Shown: positions 33,240 to 46,236 of the stretch, piece by piece
Position numbering within the stretch: the stretch's first letter is position 1
Layout of the letters: each line of letters starts with the position of its first letter
Assembly: GCA_026225945.1 (NCBI GenBank)
Contig: JAMJFZ010001804.1
Location: forward strand, 1-64,000
Direction: 5' to 3'
Length of the DNA: 64,000 bases
From: Cricetomys ansorgei
Taxonomy: Eukaryota > Chordata > Mammalia > Rodentia > Nesomyidae
Translations under genes and position numbers: made by a program
Notes under the pieces: generated by a model
Databases searched by the model: none
What the model saw: the letters and a program-made list of their open reading frames with translations, nothing else
What the model was told of the DNA's origin: nothing

Positions 33240-33900
33240 AACACCTGTCTCACTTCAGGGTCTGAGATGGCTCTGTTCTCTGCTACGATTAATCTTGCAG
33301 AAACTCAGTGAAGGGTTCACTTGAGCCTTGTATGGTCTTCATGAATGAGGTGGATTTTTTTCCTGGCTCCTCTACTTTTTCCCAAGCTTGCAAAGCTACT
33401 TAACGACATTGTTCTATGGTCACATCATCAAGCTGAATCTGTTCCTGTAATTCAGCACACAACCCTCACCAAGGAGCTGATCTTGGGTTATATGTATTCC
33501 TCTAGTCCTGTTCTGCTGATCCAGACTGCTGCTTCTCTCCATCAGGTTAACCATTGAAGCTGAGAGCCTGCCTCTAGTGTAGCTGATATTAACCCTTTCC
33601 AATCGAGTGGGACCATCTGGTGCTGCAGCGCCCAGTTATGCAACACCTGCTTTACACAGGGCTAGTGCGTCCACACAACCCACAGCTTCCTCCAATCTCC
33701 TGAAGTCACTCATTTCTGTGGGACGCCATCTTATTCCATCGTAACCTCTGTGGTTACTCCCATCAGCAGGAATATGCCGGCTCACTACTGCAAACCCTGA
33801 AGGTGATTTCGTGGCCCTAAGCTGCTTTTCTTCCACCTCAGGTGACATTGAGGATTCCCAATTAGACACCTCTTTTGAGAAGGACTGCCTTCTCTGATTA
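33240..33900 (-). pseudogene. gag: Degenerate class II ERV gag remnant
   Basis: Minus-strand translation in shifting frames gives capsid-like pieces: EAGSQLQWLT near 33550 and a major-homology-region-like TIQGSSEPFTEF near 33320, with several stops and frameshifts. The family is class II (beta-like) and differs from ERV1. Upstream parts, possibly to 34300, are too decayed to assign. Copy at about 49000-49640. Confidence 0.6.
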
Positions 33901-34454
33901 TTTCCCTGTGCAGACTCTCACCTTACATCCTGCACACGCTCCTCCCTCTCTATCCAGGGAAGCTGTGCAGAGACAGTGTTAATGTCTCAGATCGTCTCTC
34001 CACACAGGACGTGGTGACTGCAGCCTCTCAGTACTGTGATGTGTTCACCAATTCCAAGGGTTTGGAGGATTGTCCTTTACCTGCATTCCTTGGCCTGGGA
34101 CAGGCAGCCCCACGTGGGTGCAGTGCCCAAGGGGACCAGAAGAGGGCATCGGTCCCTATGGCTGGAGATAAAGGCTGTAAGAGTTTATTAAACTGGATAT
34201 GTTGGATCTGGCTTGAAAACTTTTTCCTTCGAGGTCCAAAATGCAAATGTTTTCTTAAAGCCTGTAACTATTTCTTAACGCTGTATCTAAGCTCGGAATC
34301 ATTTTGTAACTGTTGCTCTTCACGGTAACTGGACTGCACCTCACCCCACCTTCTCCCTGCTGCTGGCTGTTACTGACAAAATAGTGAACCGGCCAGCCTG
34401 GGCTACAGGTGAGGTCCTCTTTCGGAACCCCCTCTCCTGCGACATAAAGGGAAA

Positions 34455-34645
34455 CAGAAGCGCTGGAGAGATGCTCAGCGGGTAGGAGCACTGGCTGCTC
34501 TTCCAGAGGACTGGAGTCTCAGAACCTGTTCACTCCAGTTCCAGGGGGTCCCATTCTTCTTTGGGCTTCTCAGGAGCACCAGTCAACCATATGAAGCCAA
34601 AACACCCATATCTATAAAAATTCATAAAACGAATTGAAATAGAAA
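34455..34645 (+). mobile_element. B2 SINE
   Basis: GCGCTGGAGAGATGCTCAGC, GCACTGGCTGCTCTTCCAGA, GAGCACCAGTCAACCATATG, AT-rich end. Copy at about 50200-50390. Confidence 0.75.
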
Positions 34646-35234
34646 GATTAATAGAATCGTCATGATAAATAAAATCAATTTGTTTAGCAAAGGGCTATAT
34701 CAGCAACCTTTATGAGGCTTACCTGGAGGATTGCGGCTCCCGCGAGCCCAGCGCGCCCCCTAGTGTCTGGTCAGCTCCATCACACCACAGGTAGAAAATG
34801 CTGATTATACTCAGGTCCTGGTCAGGATTGAAGCCAGTTGCTAAGTTTTCGGTGCCACTATGCCAAGGGGTGAGCCTTGAGAACCTGAAAGCCAAAGGCC
34901 TCCAGCTCTGCACTGCGCCTGTGCAATGCGCAGACCCGAGTTGCCTGTAAAGCCCCTGCCTCTGCTTCACGTGCGACCCCACAACTGCTCCATTCCCCGG
35001 TGTCTGCCGTTGCTGGAGAGCACTCCGGGATGGACAGGGTGTGGCCTGCTTTGTAGTCTATTCTGCCTCATAGCCTTCTCCTGCCTTCTGACTTGTAAAC
35101 CGGTCAGGTTGTCTAGGGATAGCGGCCCTCACACTGTGGTCTCAGGACGGTGGCAGGGGCGTCAGCAGCATCTGATAGGAGTGCAGGACTCAGGGAAATG
35201 AGCCGCTGAGCTGTCTCAGCCTGAGGATTTGAAT

Positions 35235-35388
35235 CCATCTTTTGAGATAGTCTGTTGGTAGCCCTGGCTGGCTGGGAACTTGTTATTTAGATCAGGCTGG
35301 CCTAAACTAATAGAGGTCCACCAGCCTCTACCTCCCTAGTATGGACTGCTGGGATTAAAGGCAGGTACCACCATGCCTGGACTGGATA
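35235..35388 (-). mobile_element. B1 SINE, antisense
   Basis: TTGAGATAGTCTGTTGGTAG, AGATCAGGCTGGCCTAAAC, TGCTGGGATTAAAGGCAGG. Copy at about 50988-51135. Confidence 0.7.
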
Positions 35389-35435
35389 TCTTTTAAAGGC
35401 TTATCTTTATGTGTATGAGTGTTTTGCTTGCATGT

Positions 35436-35444
35436 ATGTATGTA

Positions 35445-35475
<31 letters not shown>

Positions 35476-35477
35476 AA
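35436..35477 (+). repeat. TATG/TG microsatellite
   Basis: TATGTATG followed by about 14 TG units. The copy at about 51178-51230 is TATG-rich with fewer TG units. Confidence 0.85.
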
Positions 35478-35487
35478 TTGGGGCCCT

Positions 35488-35605
35488 AAGAGAGCTCTGG
35501 ATCCCTTGGAGCTAGAGTTACATCCTCGATGCGGGTGCTGGGAACTGAACCTGGTTGTGTGGAAGAGCAGCCAGCTCTCTAAATCACTGACATCCCAAAA
35601 AGAGA
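35488..35605 (-). mobile_element. B2 SINE, antisense
   Basis: GAGAGCTCTGGATCCCTTGG, GGGTGCTGGGAACTGAACC and GAAGAGCAGCCAGCTCTC. Copy at about 51238-51348. Confidence 0.7.
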
Positions 35606-36560
35606 GTCAGTTACAGAGGCAGGATGGAGCAGAGAGACCTCAGGGAGACAAACAGAGACACAGCAGAGCCCAGCAGAGAAGTCAGAATCAGGAAGAGTGA
35701 GTCCATTTGACCCCAGCAGAGCAGGTCAGCCAGAATAGGCCAGAGTCAGAAGAGCTCGGTCAGAAACAGTAAGCTGGCTCAGGAGGTCAGTTTGAACTAG
35801 TCAGCTTGGAGAAGAGTTAGTTGACCCAAGGAGAGTCGGAGTGGCTCAGTCTGCAGTAGGTCTCGGAGCCTAAAGGCTTCCAGGTCTGGGCTAGCACTAG
35901 TGATTCAGTGAGGCTGAAGACTAACAAGCCTCTGCACTGACTCCACACTACAGCCCTCCACCTCCTGATCAACACCTCCTTAACTGTCCCCTTACACTGT
36001 AGCTCATGCATCTTCCCATCATAGCCGTTGCTCGGGGCGACCAGCAACAGGGATTACTTCCTAGTGTGTCTCAGAAACTGAACTCCCATCACACATCTGG
36101 ATCAGACTCTGTGGGCTGATTACAATAGTCACTGCTGTGTCTCCTGCCCCAGGGGGTGGGGGAATTTCCTCCAACCCAGACAGAGACAGAGACATCAAGA
36201 CAGGGAAGTCATCCATCTATGGCCAGCTCTGTGAGCCCAGAGCTCATTGGTTACTCTTGGGAGAGTGAGTGGGTCAGGGATAATCACAGAGAAGCCCACC
36301 CTACTGTAGCTGCATCCCAGCATGCCCTGCACAGCTCTCTATAGCTGCATCCCAGCATCCCCTGCCTAGCTCCTTATAGCTGCACCCAACAGTCTCTTCT
36401 CCCTTAGGAACTGCAGCAGGTTTAACCCTGAGAGGGCCCTGCTACATCCTGTAAGCTCCATGAATATGAAGCTTCTTGTGTCTCAGATCATTAGCCTCCT
36501 GGATGCAGCGGTGTGCTTCAATCTAGAGGAAAAATCGCTACAATCACCCCGCCTCTTCTA

Positions 36561-38270
36561 CAGAAGCTCCCTTTATTAAAACCACCTCAGGCCAAATGCT
36601 GCTGTGTCACCTGCAGCTCCAGGTCCTCCCACACTGAGGTCAGAGTCACCTGAGCTTTCCCTCAGCACCGCCCCATCTCCGCACTGGCCTCTCTGCCTTT
36701 GACTTGTGATCCTCTGTGGGGTTTTTTTTATTCACTCATCAAACATTTAGTGAGCATGAATATTTGCAGAGGCCTGAACACTGGAAGTCATGATCCTTCA
36801 CAGGATAAAGATGGCGGCATCGGGACAGAGATGATCACCCTGTTGGTCGCCTCATGAGACTCTGCTAAGGCTCCTTGTGCTCCTGACTGGAAATACAAAG
36901 CTGGAAGAGAAATCTGCAGGGGCTGGAACCCAGAGTGGGAGAGGAAGATTCCATCTCTGGCATTCCCAGAATCTCTCTCTTCCCCTTCCCTCTCTCTCTC
37001 TCTCTGTCATATATATATATATTTATTACAAATATTATAAAAGATATCGACATAAACATTTTTTCTGTATATTTTATATATTACATATGATATATAATAT
37101 ACACATATATTATCTGTGTGTATTAATAATATACATATACAAATACATATTCAAGTAATGATAACATACATATAATACAAATATATTATATTATTACATA
37201 CATTATGTATTATACACATATATACATATATATTTATATATGCACACATATACAAAAATATGTGTATTTATATATACATATACATATATACATAAATATG
37301 TGTTCATATATACACATACAGACACATATATATGTAAATATATATATATATATGTTTATGTTGATGTCTTCATGTACGTTTTGCACCATGTGCCTGCCTG
37401 GTGTTCATGGAGTAATTGGATCCTCTGGAACTGGAGTTAGGATTGGTTGGGAGCCACCATGTGAGTGCTGGAAAATGAACCACGTCTGTTGCAAGAGCAC
37501 CAACTTGTCTCCTGGTCCATGATCACAATTCTAAATAAATATAAATCTAACCCAGACTCAGCTTGCAATTCCTTGGTCACCACTGGGGGCAGCACCAGGA
37601 TTCCCAGAGCCAGGGATGGGGAGGGGCCTGGGCAGAGCACAGATGGAACAGGTCCTGATTCAAGAGGAGACCCTGTGGGTCCTCTGCCCACCCTACAACC
37701 CGAGGTCAGATGCTGACTGCAAGATGGGAAAGAAGGAGAGAGCTTCCAGGGAGGAGCTGGAAGGAGGCAGGAGCTCAGGAGACTGAAGCCCACACTCTCC
37801 TGAGGGCAGGGCCTTGTTGGGACTTGGGGACAAGGACACAAAACACCTCCAATGCTGTCACACTCAGGGACCCAAAGGAGAAGGAGACAGGCACCACTCA
37901 CAGGGACAAGAACAGGGTTAGTCCTGAATACCAACTACAAAGACAAGAGGAGACAGAGCCACAGCCAGGACTGAGCCCAGGCTGACCGGTCACAGCAGCC
38001 CTGGCTGCTCATAATCCTGGAGACAGGACAAGGCTCTGGCCGTCCCTGTGTCCCTGTGATCACAGACTCTCAGCATGTGGTTCTTCTCAGTGACCAGGAC
38101 AACACAGCCAGGAGGTGACAGAGCTGAGGAGCGACCACGTCCAACCCCACAATGCACTGTGCTCCACCTGGTCACAGCCCTGCTCACACTTTGCACTCTC
38201 AGCCTCCTCCTGTCCACCAAACACCTTCAAAATAATCAACAGAGATTCTGGAATGTTCTCCATGCTGCCA
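36561..38270. repeat. 3' flank of gene C
   Basis: Copy of the class I downstream region seen at 12641-14359. Holds the TA-rich tract (37008-37355) and the antisense B2 fragment (37360-37510). No gene seen. Confidence 0.72.
37008..37355. repeat. TA-rich compound microsatellite downstream of gene C
   Basis: Same tract as 13080-13445, different length and interruptions. Confidence 0.85.
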
Positions 38271-38674
38271 TTTATTTCCTCCACAAAACTGTAAGAATTC
38301 TCTGCTTTAATTGATGCACCAATCAACCTCTCAGGGCAAGGACATGGACAATCAAGTACAAACTCAGATTCTGATTTTCAGTAGGGAAAGCCAAGAACTG
38401 CAGCTCAGGGCAGCATGGAGCTGACAGGATGGAGATGTCCCCTCTTGCCTGGCTGGACCAGAAAGGTTGGATGTGGAAGGGAACACAGGGCAGTGCAGGG
38501 ACAGGGTCCTGGGGTACAGAGGTGGTTGGGCTCCCCAGTTCTTCACATGGAGCCCACAGGATCACAGGAACTTCAGACACTGTTGCCTAAGGAGATCAGA
38601 GGGCTGTGGACATCACGGGAGAGACCTGAACACATCTTCTGTCTCTCTGTCCACGCCAGGCAGCTGTCTTCATG

Positions 38675-41302
<2,628 letters not shown>

Positions 41303-41500
41303 CTCGGGTCTGCGCGTCTGACTTCCGCGGTCTGCGTGGACTTTATACCCTGTGCCCGCGGCCACGCTGATTGGGTCTCCGGGGTGTCCCCACCCAATGG
41401 GGGTGAGAACTGCGCAGTGGTCACCAGTGTCCGAGCAGAAGGGCCCGACACAGGTCAGGAGCTGGAGAAGTGAAACCGGGGAGATGGGGAGTCCCCAGCT
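41303..41500 (-). promoter_or_regulatory. Class I promoter of gene C, X2 core altered
   Basis: TATAAAG at 41341-41347, CCAAT at 41370-41374, ISRE-like GGTTTCACTTCT at 41466-41477, kappa-B GGGGACTCCCC at 41486-41496. The X2/site-alpha core at 41418-41423 reads TGACCA, against TGACGA in A, B and D. Confidence 0.8.
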
Positions 41501-41794
41501 CTGGGCTCCCCACCCAGAGGTCGCCGCCCAGGGACTCGGACTTTGCCTGAACCCTGTGCTGCGGACAGAGCGCTGTGGTCCTGGAGTCTCCGAGTTCTGA
41601 CCCAGAAGCTGTCTGCACACCTGAGACCCACAGGCCGGGCTCCTGCCTTCTCTCCAGCCTTCCTCTTCCTTCTCCTCAGTGCTCAGACCCTGGACTCTTC
41701 TAGAAGAAAGTCACTTCCGGGAACACACTGGCAACAACAAGCAGGCTGGGAGGCAGCAGAGAGATGTCTCTCTTTAAAGCAGGAGGCCTTGGCC
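41501..41794. other. Upstream flank of gene C up to the ERV2 join
   Basis: Matches the gene A flank at about 2620-2922, ending AAAGCAGGAGGCCTTGGCC, where it joins the truncated end of ERV2. No gene seen. Confidence 0.7.
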
Positions 41795-41828
41795 GAGTTA
41801 GCCAATCCAAGTCCAGAGCCTACCCCTC

Positions 41829-42488
41829 CTAGCAATGTGTGGTACCATGCACGTTTAGTATGGCGGCATTTAGGTAACGGGGAGAGGTAAGATTAAAATG
41901 TATCAGTCTCTTTGGCGCAGCAATGGATACATTGGTGCAAGATCTAGGAATTCTAGTAATCTGAGGAGCAGAGTTCAAAAGTTTCCTAGTAGAGATCCAA
42001 ATATGTTCTACCCAAGGAAGAGCTCTATTAGTAATCTCCGTAATATTAGTACAGAACAGGAACTGAGAGGTGTGGACTGAAATACTGCCATTGCATTCTG
42101 TTCTGCTGGCATTGCACTGGGAAAGTGCATGCCCTGGGCTAGCTCCATCGGCTGTAGGACTGGAGTGAGCAGAAATGTTCGCAGCGCAGCAAGTAATATT
42201 CACAGAGGGGTCAAAGGTTAAATGTATGGGGGAGGAACCTGATACTAGGGCTCTATATTGTCCTCCCGCCTTCCATATGGTTACATTGTCTTTAGATGTA
42301 GCAGTAATATTCACCGTAGTACACATGTTACTGGCAGAACAACGAAAACCTTCTTGTTGGCGACTCTTAGTCTCATTCTTCCATCTCCAGTGCCATTGTA
42401 CCTTGGTGTTTGTCGGATGCCTTTGGATCAAAAATCCTGGTGTCCAAGAAATCACTGGCATCAGTAGTCCCATTACGTACAGGAGCAT
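41829..42488 (-). CDS. ERV2 env-like glycoprotein frame
   Basis: 219 residues starting just after the dUTPase stop. The N-terminus is hydrophobic and signal-like (MLLYVMGLLMPVI), followed by a cysteine-containing body with about ten N-x-S/T sites (for example NET, NIT, NIS, NVS). That fits the surface part of a retroviral envelope, but no cleavage site, fusion peptide or membrane anchor remains before the truncation 34 bp later. I recognise the character, not a specific family. ERV-L elements usually lack env, so this may be captured or ancestral. A secreted decoy-like product is only speculation. Confidence 0.55.
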   Translation of the reverse strand: MLLYVMGLLMPVISWTPGFLIQRHPTNTKVQWHWRWKNETKSRQQEGFRCSASNMCTTVNITATSKDNVTIWKAGGQYRALVSGSSPIHLTFDPSVNITCCAANISAHSSPTADGASPGHALSQCNASRTECNGSISVHTSQFLFCTNITEITNRALPWVEHIWISTRKLLNSAPQITRIPRSCTNVSIAAPKRLIHFNLTSPRYLNAAILNVHGTTHC

Positions 42489-42503
42489 TCTGAAAAACTA
42501 ATT

Positions 42504-43127
42504 TTAATTCGGTAAAAACAGATTAGTAGGGACCACTTCATAATGTTCTTGTCCTGGGAGCATAACAATTACTGTACTATTATCCCCTTGTGCAATGACT
42601 TCAGCTGGTCGGGGTTGATCTCCGCCATGTTTTTGGAGCCAGACTTTAGCTCCAGGGATAATGTCAGTAGATGGAAAACCTCCCAGTTGGCTGGTGACTG
42701 GGGGAGCTACATCTAAGAAAGTCCATTCTTTGGTGGTTGCACAAGGGATCAGCAAAAGTTGGGCAATACAGGTGCCGGGGACAAAGTGCAGGGTTTCTCT
42801 CCCTACGTTATGCAAGATGATCTTGATTTCTCCTCTATAGTCAGAGTCAATTACCCCTGCCATAATTTGGGTTCCTTTTTCGGCTAGACTGGATCTAGGA
42901 ACGATTTGCCCCTAATAACCTTGAGGTATCCTGATTCCTATTCCTGTCCTGCATTTTAGAATTATCCGAGGATCTATCCAAATATTCTCCAAGGCATGAA
43001 AATCATGACCTGCAGACCCAATGGTCCCTCGGAAAGGCATTATTGCCTTCTCGTCTGTTTTCCACCACTGTACTTCTTGGAAGGTATACATTTTTCTTAC
43101 TTGTAAGTTAGGGGTCATCGTTCTCAT
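42504..43127 (-). pseudogene. ERV2 integrase C-terminus and dUTPase
   Basis: Two open pieces (42912-43127 and 42504-42863) separated by a stop/frame break near 42905. The dUTPase motifs GSAGHDFHA, GVIDSDYRGEI and IAQLLLIPC are visible; the motif-2 region (SRSSLAEKG) falls at the break. Trailing residues continue to VVPTNLF. ERV3 keeps the same region in one frame. Confidence 0.85.
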
Positions 43128-43172
43128 AAGTGGAGTTAGTCCCGGTCCTATAGGCCTATTATTAAGTTGCTG

Positions 43173-44387
43173 TCAGGCTGGGAACAAATTATCCTTCCAA
43201 TTAGAGTAAGAATTATTCCCCAATCTCCTAAGTTTTTCTTTTAGCAAACCATTCATTCGTTCTGTCAAGCCGGCCGCTTGCGGGTAGTAAGGGATGTGAT
43301 AGATCCATTCAATACTCTGTTTATTTATATAATCTTGGATTTCTTTTCCCTTGAAAAGGGACCCATTATCACTCTGAATTTGTACAGGTACTCCATAATA
43401 CAGGGTGATGATTTCCAAGGTCTCAATAGTATTCTTTTGTACAGCTCTACGGTAGGCACAGGCAACGTACACTCCCGGGTATGTATCCACACACGAGCGA
43501 ATACATTGACATCCTCGAGACTGAGGGAGAGGACCAATGTGATCAGTTTGCCAAATCTGGGCTGGGGCCTGTCCCCTGTGCAATTCCCCAGTTGTTATTC
43601 GGGGAAGAGCACGCTGTTTGTCTAACTGACATGTGGGGCATTGTTCTGCAGCCTGTTTTAAGTCAGATAAAGGAGTGGATATACCTTGGTCCTGTGCCCA
43701 CCTGTACATAGCGTGAGCTCCTGCATGTCCTGTCTTGTGTGTATCCATTTTGCTAAACCCTCGGGGGAGGGGACAGGTCACTTCGGAAAGGGTAGCCAGA
43801 CGATCTGCTTCAGCTTTGTACTTGCGATCAGTGGAATACACAGCGCTATGAGCGTCTACATGGAAAACAGAAACAGTATTTTGAACAATTTGCCGTACTT
43901 CTTCCCACAATGGCCTTCCCCAAATGCTTTTCCCACGAATTGTCCAATTATCCTTAGCCCGTCGAGGCATCCAAGTTGTGAGCCCATTAGTAATGGCCCA
44001 TGAATCTCTAAAAATGTGACATTCCCCTCCTTCTTCATGCTTCAAGGCTTGGTATACTGCCTGGAGCTGAGCAAATTGACTACTGGCTCCTTCTCCTTGA
44101 GTTTCCAGCACCACAGTGGTGCTTGGATTATCGGCCCCCGCCTTCCAATACCTCTTATGCCCTATAAACTTAGCAGAACCATCAGTAAACCATGCATGTT
44201 CCTTCTGTTGCTTAGTCGATGTATCATACCCAGTATTCAGTTGTACAGGGGACATGCTTTCTACAGGACTTGGGGGTGTTAAATTAGAGCCCTCTCCTGC
44301 AGCTTCAGCTACCTGCTCATGTAAAGTTAGAGTTCCCATGGGTCCTGGCTTAGCCCTATTCTGAATATACCATTTCCATTTAATCAC
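43173..44387 (-). CDS. pol: ERV2 RNase H and integrase, long open frame
   Basis: 404 residues. RNase H begins at WFTDGSAK; its third acidic segment reads FRDSWAI, where ERV3 has FTDSWAI. Integrase has a zinc site (HAGAH ... CPTC) and the triad Asp in WQTDHIG, Asp in QSDNGS and Glu in LTERMNG. The frame is open, but the upstream reverse transcriptase is broken, so no full Pol can be made. Confidence 0.82.
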   Translation of the reverse strand: MIKWKWYIQNRAKPGPMGTLTLHEQVAEAAGEGSNLTPPSPVESMSPVQLNTGYDTSTKQQKEHAWFTDGSAKFIGHKRYWKAGADNPSTTVVLETQGEGASSQFAQLQAVYQALKHEEGGECHIFRDSWAITNGLTTWMPRRAKDNWTIRGKSIWGRPLWEEVRQIVQNTVSVFHVDAHSAVYSTDRKYKAEADRLATLSEVTCPLPRGFSKMDTHKTGHAGAHAMYRWAQDQGISTPLSDLKQAAEQCPTCQLDKQRALPRITTGELHRGQAPAQIWQTDHIGPLPQSRGCQCIRSCVDTYPGVYVACAYRRAVQKNTIETLEIITLYYGVPVQIQSDNGSLFKGKEIQDYINKQSIEWIYHIPYYPQAAGLTERMNGLLKEKLRRLGNNSYSNWKDNLFPA

Positions 44388-44389
44388 AC

Positions 44390-45460
44390 TCCTTCTTGAG
44401 CATGCCCAATATTGTGAGAAGCAGGGTCATGCATAATCCATTGAATGATGGGGATTTCAGGGCGTAATAGAACTTCATGACCAATCGTTAATTGCTCTGT
44501 TTCTACTAGAGCCCAGTAGGCGGCTAACAGCTGTTGTTCAAAGGGAGGACATGATTGACCTGCCTCGTGTAATTTTCTAGTCCAAAATCCCAAAGGCATT
44601 CGTTTTGATTCATGCTTCTGCCATGAGCTAACTGGAGCTTATTCAGTTAGCATAATTCTCTTCCACAGATACCATTAATTCACGGGGGCCGTCCCGAATG
44701 CGCCAGAGGTCTAATGCATGACAGCTTTAGCCATTTCAAATGCTTGCTGCTGTTCATTTCCCCATTCAAATTGGTATTTTCCCCAGTTACTGTGTACAGA
44801 GGTCGCAAGGTCTGACCTGAACGCGGAATGGGATTGCGCCAATGTCCAAGAGGCCAATGAACTTCCGGGTGTCCTTTCTAGTTTTAGGAACTGCGAAATC
44901 CCTTACCTTCTGCTTTGCTTTAGGCCATATATTTCTGCCCCGTGATTCCACTGGATTCCCAAGAATTGTACTTCTTGGGCCGGTCCGTGAATCTTCTTAG
45001 GATTAATTTCCCATCCTTTACTTTTTAATGATGGAATACTGTTTCCAAGGTGCTCTTGTGCTGTTTCTTGTTAATAGATTGAAGGGAAATGTCACCATGT
45101 AATGAGTGGTCCCAGTGTCTGAATCTGGAATATATTTACCCAGGAGCTCCGCTACAAGCGATGACAGATGGCGGGGCCATGTTTCTATCCTGGAGGTAGA
45201 CGGGTGAGGGTGTATTGTCTTCCCTGCCATGTAAGGACAAACCGAGACCATCTGGACTCATGAAGAGGAACAGTAGAGAAAGCATTAGCAACGTCAATAA
45301 CAGCGTACCAAGTTCCAGGATGACGCTGCACTCTCTCTGCTGGAGTGGTGGCCTCTGGTGCAGCAGCAGGAGGAGGAGCCACTTTGTTTAGTTCCCTGTG
45401 ATCTGCTGTCATCTCCAGGAGCCATCTGATTCACAATCAGGCCGAGTAGGGTTGTTCCAT
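44390..45460 (-). pseudogene. pol: ERV2 reverse transcriptase, broken
   Basis: Pieces in several frames: ADHRELNKV, WYAVIDVANAFSTVPL and LTRLPPG (45185-45412), then a gap after LPxG, then a catalytic box region at about 45090-45110 where HYM is followed by a frame change, then KGWEIN and FLGIQW. The finger/palm order is right but sequence after LPxG is missing, and a one-base loss falls inside the YxDD box. Confidence 0.78.
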
Positions 45461-45900
45461 TCAGTGGTTATAGGAATCATGACTCCAGTGCTAACATAGT
45501 CTTTAATAGTCTGAGTGATCTCTCCTACCCGCCTGGAATTCGGTATTGTCTGCAGGTGACGGTCTTAGTAGGTTCAGGTAATTGCACAGGAGGTCGATGC
45601 AGTTTGCCCACGATGATGCTAGTCATCTGTAGTGAACGTATGGCGAAGTGATAATTCCCATCATCTAATTTTAGAGACATTCCTCGTGATATGTCAATTC
45701 CAATTATATACTCAGGAATGGGAACTATCACTACACTGTATTCCCTACGAGGTAAGTTTCCAATTTTCATATGTATTTTGACCTGCCTTGCTTGTATCTC
45801 ATCACCTCCTAATCCTGTAATGGTGATAGGAATTCCTATGAATCTACTTGGATTTCCTTATATTAAGGAGACCTCCGCCCCAGTATCCACCAATGCTCTG
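45461..45900 (-). pseudogene. pro: ERV2 protease, broken
   Basis: LVDTGAEVS active-site loop near 45880 followed directly by a TAA stop, then an open piece at 45525-45770 (IGNLPRREY, IIGIDI). In ERV3 the same region is open. Confidence 0.75.
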
Positions 45901-46236
45901 GTCTGAGTTAGCGATCCATTCTTTCAATAAATAGTAATGGGAACATGAGGGCAAAAATCAATCCTAGAAACTGCCCTCCCGGATAGATCACCAGGGCTTG
46001 GCCTCTCCCCTATTTCAAGAGGGCCAGCTCATGGAAAGGATACACAGAGCAGGCTGTGTCAGTAGGGGGAGCAGTAGAAGCTGAAGTGAAGGGATTAGAG
46101 GATTGCTCTTTGCTGATGTTCACTTCCTAGCATTTTTAACTTTGTCCCTGTACCTCTGCCACATATCTTTGGTGGGTATACCATTCAGGTTTTCAGGTGC
46201 AACCCCGGCCTTCAGAAGTGCCTGGAACATTTCCCT

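Larger units (their letters stand above)
33079..36560. repeat. Short-type intergenic spacer, copy 1
   Basis: Collinear with about 48861-52310. It contains a degenerate ERV gag, B2 and B1 SINEs, a TG tract and, at about 34720-35200, a moderately CpG-rich stretch. A 38-bp motif ATAGCTGCATCCCAGCATCC is repeated about three times at 36305-36390. I see no intact gene. Confidence 0.72.
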
